Shown piece by piece: positions 7,108 to 13,164 of a DNA stretch of 16,738 nucleotides. The stretch comes from Campylobacterales bacterium. GTDB taxonomy: Bacteria > Campylobacterota > Campylobacteria > Campylobacterales > Hydrogenimonadaceae. A model generated the notes under the pieces. It saw only the letters and a list, made by a program, of their open reading frames with translations. It had not been told where the DNA came from and made no database searches. The stretch is from the NCBI GenBank assembly GCA_027067015.1, contig JAMOMS010000052.1:1-16738 (forward strand), written 5' to 3'. The position numbers were made by a program, and so were the translations under genes. Each line of letters opens with the position of its first letter. The first letter of the stretch is position 1.

Positions 7108-8236
7108 CGGCGTTTTCGATAAGGGGGGTGTAGATGACAAACGGCACCCTCTTTTGCTTGCTGTAGTACATGGCCGTATCGGCATAGTGTAGCAGGGTAT
7201 CCAGGTCGGTATCGTGGTCGGGGTAGATGGCCACGCCGATACTGGGAATGACTGTTAGGGTCAATCCCTCGCCCAGCCCCAGGGGTTGGCTGAGGGCGTC
7301 ATAGATTTTTTGGATAATGGGCTTGACGGAGGTGTTGTTGCCAAGATGGCATAACCCTACGACAAACTCATCTCCCGCGTATCGGGCGGCAATGTCGTCT
7401 TCGCGGATAATGTTTAGCAACCGTCTTCCGATAATTTTAATGACTTCATCTCCCGCGTGATGCCCGTAGGTATCATTGATCTGTTTGAATTTGGTCAGGT
7501 CTATAAAGAGCAGGGCCATGCGGCTATGCTCCTCTTTGGCCTGCTTGAGCGCCTTTTGGGTCAGCTCATGAAAGTACATTCGGTTAGGCAAGCCGCTTAG
7601 GGGGTCGTGGTTGGCTTTTTGCTCATAAAACTCTTTGGCTACCTTGATGCGTGAGACGTTTTTGATTAGATGAAGATAGTGTTTCCTTACCAGTCGGGCC
7701 GCTTTGAGGGAGTAGATATAGGAGACGACCAAAAAGAGGGCTGACGCGAAACCTTCGGGCGTAGCGGTCATGAGCAGTTTGTAGATAAGGTAAAGATTCA
7801 TCGGCGCGGTAAAGAGCACAAAAAGGCCCGTGACACTGCCGATGGTCAAAGTGCTTCCGAATGTCAGGGCGATGATAACGGCAAAGAGCATATAACGATG
7901 GGTGGGAGAAAGAAGCTCAAAGTAGTAAATCTCCGATGTCCAGAGCAGACCGGCGGTAAAGATGGCCAAAAAGAAGATACGCTGGCTTAAAAAGTAAATC
8001 TCGTGGTTCTGATTTTTTTGAAAACGCTCAAAAAGCAGTTTGGAAGCGATGCGTAACCCCAGTGTTGTCAGCGCTAATATATTCCAAAAGAGCAAAAACG
8101 CGGTGGGAACGTAGGGAAAGATAATCAGCTCAATATAGGCGGCGGCCACGCTCATGCCCAAAACGGCGGTGCGTGTCGCTTCCATGGTTATACGGTATAG
8201 CCGAATATCTGGAAAACGGGTATAAAGGTTAAACAT
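7082..8236 (-). CDS. Membrane diguanylate cyclase (GGDEF domain), copy 1
   Basis: Makes c-di-GMP from two GTP at the inner membrane. It has 384 residues: about six membrane segments in the first 180, a short helical link (185-205), then a GGDEF domain (about 210-370). The signature is AGDEF (287-291) rather than GGDEF, a variant found in active enzymes. FIDLTKFKQINDTYGH (244-259) supplies the metal aspartate Asp246 and the substrate asparagine and aspartate. RxxD (Arg278 to Asp281) lies five residues before AGDEF and is an intact inhibitory I-site, so product feedback is expected. What the membrane part senses is unknown. It overlaps the end of the MFS gene in convergent orientation. It is clearly paralogous to the next gene (8315-9430), including TFGxTxxIG and PMNL in the membrane part. 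Confidence 0.9.
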   Translation of the reverse strand: MFNLYTRFPDIRLYRITMEATRTAVLGMSVAAAYIELIIFPYVPTAFLLFWNILALTTLGLRIASKLLFERFQKNQNHEIYFLSQRIFFLAIFTAGLLWTSEIYYFELLSPTHRYMLFAVIIALTFGSTLTIGSVTGLFVLFTAPMNLYLIYKLLMTATPEGFASALFLVVSYIYSLKAARLVRKHYLHLIKNVSRIKVAKEFYEQKANHDPLSGLPNRMYFHELTQKALKQAKEEHSRMALLFIDLTKFKQINDTYGHHAGDEVIKIIGRRLLNIIREDDIAARYAGDEFVVGLCHLGNNTSVKPIIQKIYDALSQPLGLGEGLTLTVIPSIGVAIYPDHDTDLDTLLHYADTAMYYSKQKRVPFVIYTPLIENAVSGGPKRS

Positions 8237-8261
8237 AGTGACTCTTTTGCGGTATAAAGAT

Positions 8262-8267
8262 ATTGTA
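8262..8267 (-). promoter_or_regulatory. Possible -10 box for GGDEF copy 1
   Basis: The minus strand reads TACAAT about 26 bases before the ATG at 8236, in the 78-bp gap between the two GGDEF genes. The -35 region is poor. Its presence suggests that copy 1 can be transcribed separately from copy 2. Confidence 0.35.
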
Positions 8268-8314
8268 GCATAGGAGGCGTTAACAGAAGATTTACAAAGC
8301 GGCGTGATAACAGT

Positions 8315-9430
8315 TTATTTAAAAAAGGCGTAGGGTTTGTGGTTACGCTTGGCGTAGTACATGGCCTCATCGGCGTGGCGCATGAGGGTTTTGGCGGTGA
8401 TGCCGTGATCGGGATAGAGGGCGATACCGATACTCAGACTTACGGTAATATAGTCACCCTCTTCCAGGTGAATCGGTTCGTCAAAGAGGTGCTTAATGCG
8501 TTTTGCGATCTCCTTGGCGCGCTCTTTGGCGTTTATCTCTTTGACAATCATGACAAACTCATCGCCCGAGAGCCGGGCCAGAAGATCCTCTTCTCTTAGC
8601 GCGTGCCGAAGACGTTCGGCGACGGTTTTTAACACCAGGTCGCCCACATCATGGCCGTAGGTGTCGTTGATGCCTTTGAAGTCGTTGACATCGATAAAAA
8701 AGAGGGCAAAAGGGTGGCGCGATTTTCTGGTATCACGTAACATCCACTCAAAATGGCTAAAGAACTTCTCCCGGTTGGGCAAGCCGGTAAGGCGATCCGT
8801 GTTTGCTTTGTGCTCAAAATGCTCTTTGAGTGCCATGGCCTGCTCTTTTTGATCGAGCATGGTCATCAGGTTTTTGGCGTGCATTTGGGCCGCTTTGGTG
8901 GCAAAAAAGAAGTTGACGATCAAAAAGAGCGCCGCCGCGTGAAAGACGGGATGGGTTTTGATAATCAGCTCGCCGAACATGGTGAGATTCATGGGGAGGA
9001 TATAGCTAAAAAAAAGCGTGGGCAAAGGGCCGATAAACATGGTGGCGCCAAAGGTCAGGGAAATGACCAGCGCGTATATGAGAAAGAGATAGAGCGGGGG
9101 CGTGTTGACGGTAAAAAAGGGCATAAGGGCCCAAAGCAGGCCCGTGACAATCAAACTGGCGCTATAGAGTCCCAGTAGCGGTTGAAGGTGGGGGTCTTTG
9201 GGGTCGTTGAGCGTTTTGATCTGGCCGGTGAGACGGTAGCGAAGGTAGAGGTTGCCAAGATGTAAGCCGGCCCAGCCGAAAAGCAGGGACGGGGGTACAT
9301 GATCAAAAAAGATGACGGTCGCAAAAGAAAGGACCAGCAACTGCCCCGCAAACGCGGTGTCATACAGGGATATTTGCGTTTGTAAACGTCGTAGATCCGG
9401 CATAATAAAATTGCGCAAAAATTTGGCCAT
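8315..9430 (-). CDS. Membrane diguanylate cyclase (GGDEF domain), copy 2
   Basis: A second predicted c-di-GMP synthase of 371 residues with the same plan as its neighbour: about six membrane segments in residues 25-180, a helical link (185-205) and a GGDEF domain. The signature is SGDEF (288-292). FFIDVNDFKGINDTYGHDVGD (244-264) holds the metal aspartate Asp247; RxxD (Arg279 to Asp282) five residues before SGDEF is an intact I-site. Shared details with copy 1 include TFGATMFIGPLPTLF against TFGSTLTIGSVTGLF, and PMNL, which supports an old tandem duplication. The membrane parts have diverged more than the catalytic parts, so they may sense different signals. The start at 9430 follows GGGA by 7 bases. 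A 78-bp gap separates the copies. Confidence 0.9.
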   Translation of the reverse strand: MAKFLRNFIMPDLRRLQTQISLYDTAFAGQLLVLSFATVIFFDHVPPSLLFGWAGLHLGNLYLRYRLTGQIKTLNDPKDPHLQPLLGLYSASLIVTGLLWALMPFFTVNTPPLYLFLIYALVISLTFGATMFIGPLPTLFFSYILPMNLTMFGELIIKTHPVFHAAALFLIVNFFFATKAAQMHAKNLMTMLDQKEQAMALKEHFEHKANTDRLTGLPNREKFFSHFEWMLRDTRKSRHPFALFFIDVNDFKGINDTYGHDVGDLVLKTVAERLRHALREEDLLARLSGDEFVMIVKEINAKERAKEIAKRIKHLFDEPIHLEEGDYITVSLSIGIALYPDHGITAKTLMRHADEAMYYAKRNHKPYAFFK

Positions 9431-9457
9431 AAAATTTCCCTGAAAAACTTATCGCCA

Positions 9458-9463
9458 ATAATA
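9458..9463 (-). promoter_or_regulatory. Possible promoter of GGDEF copy 2
   Basis: On the minus strand TATTAT lies 27 bases before the ATG, with TTTACT 18 bases further upstream as a possible -35 box. The region 9431-9537 is A+T rich and holds no gene. Confidence 0.4.
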
Positions 9464-9508
9464 TCGGTTAAAGAAAGAGAAAGTAAATCCGTTTATATTA
9501 ATCATTTT

Positions 9509-9539
9509 AAACAAAAGAGTCGGATGAGACCTTTTGTTT
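9509..9539 (-). terminator. Likely terminator at the end of moeA
   Basis: AAACAAAAG (9509-9517) pairs with CTTTTGTTT (9531-9539), and inside it GTC (9519-9521) pairs with GAC (9528-9530) across a single bulged A. On the minus strand the right half of the stem ends in CTTTTGTTT, which can act as the U-tract. The stem overlaps the last bases of moeA. It is A+T rich and so weaker than the nifU terminator. Confidence 0.5.
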
Positions 9540-10746
9540 AGCGCAAACGAATCACCCGTACCCTCTCACCCGCTCTTTTTTCCTCTTCGCCCACGTTTAG
9601 CCATAGCAGTCCCGCATCGGCAAGCAGGTTGGTCATAATGGCGCTGGTACCGCTTCGTTTGCCCGAGAAATCGCACAGGTACTCACCCTCTTCAAGCCAA
9701 AGGTTGCAGGCGGCGAATTCGGTTTTGTTGGCCGTTTTCTTGCGGTAGCCGTCCAGCAGGCGCGCCGAGACGACGGGCAGGGTATACGACTGCCCTTTGA
9801 GACGATAAAGAATGGGCAGAACGTAAAGCAGAAAGGTCACGGTGGAGGAGTAGGCAAAACCCGGTAGCGCTACAATGAAGCGGTTCTCTTTTTGGGCTAC
9901 CATGATGTGTTGCCCCGGTTTGATGAGCACCCCTTTAAAGTGCACCTCGCACCCCAGTTCGTCACGGACCACATCTTTGACAAAATCGTAATCGCCCACG
10001 CTGACCCCGCCGGTGGTTACCAGAATATCGGCACTCTCAAGTCCTTGGCGCATCGCGTCGGTGATGGCGGCGCGGTCGTCACGGACGGCGCCCAACTGCA
10101 CCGCTTCGCCCCCATGCTGTTTGATCAGCGCCTCAAGGGTGTAGTTGTTGGAACTGCGTATCTGGGCCGGGTTGTCACTGCACACGCCAAGCTCCAGCAC
10201 CTCACTGCCGGTGGCCAGCACGGCCACTTTGGGTTTTTGGTAGAGCAGGGGGGCGACCATATTGAGGCTGGCCATCACCCCGATCTCGGCAAATCCCAGG
10301 GTGGCGCCTTTGGGGATGAGGGTTTCGCCTTCGCGGTAGTTTTCGCCCACGGGGCGTACCGAAAAGCCTTCGGGAACCGGCTCGTCAATGCGGATTTTTC
10401 CCGCTTCAAAGGTGACGTTTTCTACGGGTATGAGCGTATCGGCCCCTTCGGGCATTAAGGAGCCGGTAAAGGTCTTGATGGCGGTGCCGGGGCGCACTCT
10501 CATGCCCGTTACGTCACTGCCGGCGGCGTTGTCGTGCAAAACGGTTATCTCCCCTTTGGCCTGGTCGGCGCCGATGATGGCGTAACCGTCCATGGCGGCG
10601 GTGGGGTGTTTGGGGGAGTTCTCTTTGGCGACGACCTCTTGGGCAAGTACCCGGTTGAGCGCGTCGGGCAGGTAGCGTTTTTCCACGCCGACGGGTCGGA
10701 CGGAGAGATTTTGGATGATTCGCATCGACTCTTCAAATGTCAGCAC
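9538..10746 (-). CDS. moeA: Molybdopterin molybdenumtransferase MoeA
   Basis: Inserts molybdenum (or tungsten) into adenylylated molybdopterin, the last step of molybdenum cofactor synthesis. It has 402 residues, the normal length. Family motifs are PTAAMDGYAI (48-57), FTGSLMPEGADTLIPVE (93-109), ATGSEVLELG (178-187), RSSNNYTLEAL (197-207), TTGGVSVGDYDFVKDV (244-259) and LPGFAYSSTVTF (294-305). The segment usually written GED is GEN here (134-136), which I believe is common in Campylobacterota. The start is GTG at 10746, supported by AAAGGAG about 6 bases upstream; it lies only two bases after the moaE stop codon, so the genes are translationally linked. The product supports the molybdoenzymes (nitrate reductase, formate dehydrogenase and similar) that these bacteria use for respiration. 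Confidence 0.95.
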   Translation of the reverse strand: MLTFEESMRIIQNLSVRPVGVEKRYLPDALNRVLAQEVVAKENSPKHPTAAMDGYAIIGADQAKGEITVLHDNAAGSDVTGMRVRPGTAIKTFTGSLMPEGADTLIPVENVTFEAGKIRIDEPVPEGFSVRPVGENYREGETLIPKGATLGFAEIGVMASLNMVAPLLYQKPKVAVLATGSEVLELGVCSDNPAQIRSSNNYTLEALIKQHGGEAVQLGAVRDDRAAITDAMRQGLESADILVTTGGVSVGDYDFVKDVVRDELGCEVHFKGVLIKPGQHIMVAQKENRFIVALPGFAYSSTVTFLLYVLPILYRLKGQSYTLPVVSARLLDGYRKKTANKTEFAACNLWLEEGEYLCDFSGKRSGTSAIMTNLLADAGLLWLNVGEEEKRAGERVRVIRLR

Positions 10747-10748
10747 GG

Positions 10749-11195
10749 TTACTCCTTTGCGCTTAAAAGGCCACTGCCTGCCATCGGGGTGGAGCGGTCG
10801 GCGGCGTAGAGACGACGACCGTTAATGACATCATACTTCCAGATGGGAGCATTGGCTTTAAAATCTTCCACGAAAGCGTCCAGCATCTCAAGCGCCACCC
10901 GCCGTTTGGGGCTGAAGATGGCGCAGGCAAACGAGCTTGCGTGTACCGGTACGTCGCCTTGGCTGTGGGCCATGATCAGCAAAGCTCCTTTGTCGGCCAG
11001 GCGTCGGCGCCAGCTCTCAAACCACGTTTCCAAAACGGGGCGGTAGATGTCAAAACTGAGCGCCTCAATGCCGCCCTCTTCCCGAATAGTCCCCACAAAG
11101 GTGACCATGGCGCCGTAGTTTTTGTTATGTTCGGCCTCATACCACTCTTTTAAAAGCTCGGTTACGGGTAGGGGACCGTCAAAAATCAGCAACAT
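10749..11195 (-). CDS. moaE: Molybdopterin synthase catalytic subunit MoaE
   Basis: Large subunit of molybdopterin synthase: with thiocarboxylated MoaD it puts two sulfurs into cyclic pyranopterin monophosphate. The frame is open to 11279, but the ATG at 11195 has AAGGAG nine bases upstream and gives MLLIFDGPL, like other MoaE N-termini. That makes 148 residues. GAMVTFVGTIRE (28-39) and DFKANAPIWKYD (111-122) match the family, and the latter holds both active-site lysines (Lys113, Lys120). Two usual motifs are altered: HRxG reads HSQG (77-80), and the HRxxAF segment reads KRRVAL (97-102), though one arginine remains. It lies between moaD (43-bp gap) and moeA (2-bp gap). Confidence 0.92.
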   Translation of the reverse strand: MLLIFDGPLPVTELLKEWYEAEHNKNYGAMVTFVGTIREEGGIEALSFDIYRPVLETWFESWRRRLADKGALLIMAHSQGDVPVHASSFACAIFSPKRRVALEMLDAFVEDFKANAPIWKYDVINGRRLYAADRSTPMAGSGLLSAKE

Positions 11196-11238
11196 CTTCA
11201 CTGGCTCCTTGCGTTTTTGGTTGGATGAGTTGTTCTGT

Positions 11239-11460
11239 TTAACCGCCGCACACGGGGGGCAGGAGGCTGATACGGTCACCGTTTTTAAGCGGTATATCCA
11301 TGCTTTTGACCAATTTGTCGTTGACCGCTACGGCGCACTGGGAAAGCCACGGGGCCACATCGGGCTCTTGTCGCAGGCGTTCGGCCACCTCTTTGAGCGT
11401 GGCCGCCTCCAGGGTCAGGGGGGCTTTGCCGATAGGCCCGAGAAACTCGACCGTTACCAT
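11239..11460 (-). CDS. moaD: Molybdopterin synthase sulfur carrier subunit MoaD
   Basis: A small ubiquitin-like protein whose C-terminal glycine is adenylated and then thiocarboxylated, carrying sulfur into the MoaE active site. The frame could be extended to 11517, but the ATG at 11460 with GAGGAG upstream gives 73 residues, a usual MoaD length, and the longer version would remove the promoter. The N-terminal strand MVTVEFLGPIG, the segment AVAVNDKLV (43-51), the run NGDRISLLPPVCGG (60-73) and the final Gly-Gly are diagnostic. It is the first gene of the moaD-moaE-moeA cluster. The MoeB-type activating enzyme is not in this window. Confidence 0.93.
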   Translation of the reverse strand: MVTVEFLGPIGKAPLTLEAATLKEVAERLRQEPDVAPWLSQCAVAVNDKLVKSMDIPLKNGDRISLLPPVCGG

Positions 11461-11479
11461 CTTTATCGGTCTCCTCTTT

Positions 11480-11509
11480 TTGAAGGGATTATAACACAGT
11501 GGGTATAAT
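11480..11509 (+). promoter_or_regulatory. mqnA promoter, leaderless start
   Basis: TTGAAG (11480-11485), an 18-base spacer and a perfect TATAAT (11504-11509) lie directly before mqnA. The predicted transcription start, seven bases after the -10 box, is base 11516, the A of the mqnA ATG. No ribosome-binding sequence is present between the -10 box and the ATG. The mRNA therefore looks leaderless. Confidence 0.6.
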
Positions 11510-11517
11510 GCGGTCAT
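11488..11517 (-). promoter_or_regulatory. Promoter of moaD-moaE-moeA
   Basis: On the minus strand a perfect TATAAT (11488-11493) is preceded by ATGACC (11512-11517) with an 18-base spacer. Transcription would start near 11481, about 20 bases before the moaD ATG, leaving room for the GAGGAG ribosome site. It overlaps face to face with the mqnA promoter, so the two polymerases would compete. Confidence 0.6.
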
Positions 11518-12181
11518 GATATTCGGGAAAATCGCCTATTTGAATCTTTTGCCTTTTCACGCCTTCATGAAACGCTACCTTCGTCACAACGCCGAGAAAG
11601 GCGCCTGGTTGTCGGGAGGCGGGGTGCCCGCCAAGGTCAACCGCGACTTTCGGCGCGGTCGGGTGGACGCGGCGGTAATCTCCAGCATACGCAGTCGCGG
11701 CTGTGATTGCACCGATCTTGGCATCATCGCCGACGGGGAGGTGATGAGCGTGTTGGCACTGCCGGGGCGCTCACGCCCGGACGGCGCGTCCGAAACCTCC
11801 AACGCGCTGGCCCGCGTTTTGGGCGTGGAGGGAGAGGTGGTCATCGGCGACAGGGCGTTGGCACTCTATTTTCAAAAGCCCCCCGAGGGGACGATCGATC
11901 TGGCAAAGGAGTGGAAGCGACGTTACGGCCTGCCCTTTGTCTTTGCCCGGCTCTGTGCCGCCCCCCGTTACCGCCGCCGGGTGACGCGCATGGCGCGCCT
12001 TTTTCACAAGGCGCCCGTACGGGTACCTTATACGCAAAGGCGCAAAGAGGCGACGCGCCACGGTTTGAGCGTGGCGCAACTTGATCTATACCTTTCAAAA
12101 ATCTACTACCGAATGGGCTGGCGTGAGAAGCGGGGACTGGCCCTTTTTCTCAAAAAAGCGTCCCGTTTGCGAAAAATTTAA
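11516..12181 (+). CDS. mqnA: Chorismate dehydratase MqnA (futalosine menaquinone pathway)
   Basis: First committed enzyme of the futalosine route to menaquinone: removes water from chorismate to give 3-enolpyruvylbenzoate. The N-terminus IFGKIAYLNLLPFHAF (2-17) is typical of MqnA in Campylobacterota, and SGGGVPAKVNRDFRRGRVDAAVISSI (about 34-59) covers the ligand-binding loop of this periplasmic-binding-protein-like fold. The later segment EGEVVIGDRALALYF marks the second lobe. At 221 residues it is shorter than the 260-290 of most MqnA proteins, which I believe is usual in this phylum. The last third is unusually rich in Arg and Lys. The ATG at 11516 has no ribosome site, but it starts where family members start and where the promoter predicts the RNA begins. 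Confidence 0.85.
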   Translation: MIFGKIAYLNLLPFHAFMKRYLRHNAEKGAWLSGGGVPAKVNRDFRRGRVDAAVISSIRSRGCDCTDLGIIADGEVMSVLALPGRSRPDGASETSNALARVLGVEGEVVIGDRALALYFQKPPEGTIDLAKEWKRRYGLPFVFARLCAAPRYRRRVTRMARLFHKAPVRVPYTQRRKEATRHGLSVAQLDLYLSKIYYRMGWREKRGLALFLKKASRLRKI

Positions 12182-12208
12182 TTGAAGTTAAAAATTTACT
12201 GCTAAAAT
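12182..12208 (+). promoter_or_regulatory. Promoter of the cytochrome c peroxidase gene, near-leaderless
   Basis: An extended -10 element, TGC followed by TAAAAT (12203-12208), lies nine bases before the ATG at 12217. TTGAAG (12182-12187) is a possible -35 box, with a short 15-base spacer that an extended -10 could tolerate. The predicted RNA start is about 12215, leaving a leader of some two bases, and no ribosome-binding sequence is visible. Confidence 0.45.
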
Positions 12209-12216
12209 TTCCAATT

Positions 12217-13164
12217 ATGAAGCTTCTATATAAAACGGTGTCGGTATGGATGGTTTTGGTGTGGACGGCATGGGGGTTATATGCGCAAGAGCCGATTCAG
12301 CCCATTCCCAAACATCTCTCTTATAACCACGCCAAAGCCGTGCTTGGGTATCGGCTTTTTATTGATCCCGCGCTTTCGGCCGACGGGACGGTAGCGTGTG
12401 TCAATTGTCACAGTTTCGGTCACGGCGGCGCCGATCCCCGGCCCGTTTCCGTGGGTGTTCACGGCAAAAAAGGGCATGTCAACGCCCCGACGGTCTACAA
12501 CAGTTACTTTAATTTCCGCCAGTTTTGGAACGGGCGGGCAAAAGATCTCAAAGAGCAGGCCGGCGGCCCTTTGCACAACCCGATAGAGATGGCCATGCGG
12601 CCGCACCAGGTAGAAAAGTATCTCAACCAAAACGGCCAATACCGCCGCCTGTTTCAAGAAGTGTACGCCAGAGCGCCCCGTTATACGGACGCGCTGGACG
12701 CCATCGCCGAGTTTGAGAAAGCCCTTTATACGCCCGATTGCCGTTTTGACCGCTATTTGCGCAAAGAGGCGGATTTGACGCCACTGCAAAAGCGGGGGTA
12801 CGATCTTTTTAAGACCGACGGGTGCATCACCTGCCACAACGGCATCAATATCGGCGGCAACAGTTACCAGAAGATGGGCCTTATTATCCCCTATCCCTGG
12901 TCCGCGAAAGCGCCGGATCGGTTTCGCCTGACCAAAAACCCGATGGATAAGAACGTTTTTAAAGTGCCGACACTGCGAAACATCGTTTTAACGGCCCCCT
13001 ACTTTCACGACGGAAGCGCCAAAACGCTCAAAGAGGCGTTGCAGAAGATGGCCTACCATAATCTCGGGTTTGAGTTGGATAAAAAAGAGATTGAGGCGCT
13101 GGAGGCGTTTTTAAAAACCCTGACGGGGCGTACGCCGGCTATTTTGAAAGAGATGGGAATGTAG
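12217..13164 (+). CDS. Di-heme cytochrome c peroxidase (CcpA/MauG family)
   Basis: Periplasmic enzyme that reduces hydrogen peroxide to water with electrons from cytochrome c. It has 315 residues. A signal peptide covers about residues 1-23 (MKLLYK, then the hydrophobic run VSVWMVLVWTAWGL, then AQ). Two heme c motifs are present: CVNCH (61-65), the peroxidatic heme, and CITCH (203-207), the electron-transfer heme. Other family marks are FWNGRA (103-108) with the Trp that links the hemes, PTLRNIVLTAPYFHDGS (251-267) and LQKMAYHNLG (275-284), where Met278 should be the distal ligand of the high-potential heme. It has its own promoter. The next gene starts directly after its stop codon, so the two are co-transcribed. 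Role: peroxide defence or peroxide respiration. Confidence 0.93.
   Translation: MKLLYKTVSVWMVLVWTAWGLYAQEPIQPIPKHLSYNHAKAVLGYRLFIDPALSADGTVACVNCHSFGHGGADPRPVSVGVHGKKGHVNAPTVYNSYFNFRQFWNGRAKDLKEQAGGPLHNPIEMAMRPHQVEKYLNQNGQYRRLFQEVYARAPRYTDALDAIAEFEKALYTPDCRFDRYLRKEADLTPLQKRGYDLFKTDGCITCHNGINIGGNSYQKMGLIIPYPWSAKAPDRFRLTKNPMDKNVFKVPTLRNIVLTAPYFHDGSAKTLKEALQKMAYHNLGFELDKKEIEALEAFLKTLTGRTPAILKEMGM

Noticed and set aside
11196-11279. N-terminal extension of MoaE, and similarly of MoaD (11461-11517)
   Set aside because: The extensions do not match the families; they overlap moaD or its promoter, and good ribosome sites precede the shorter starts.
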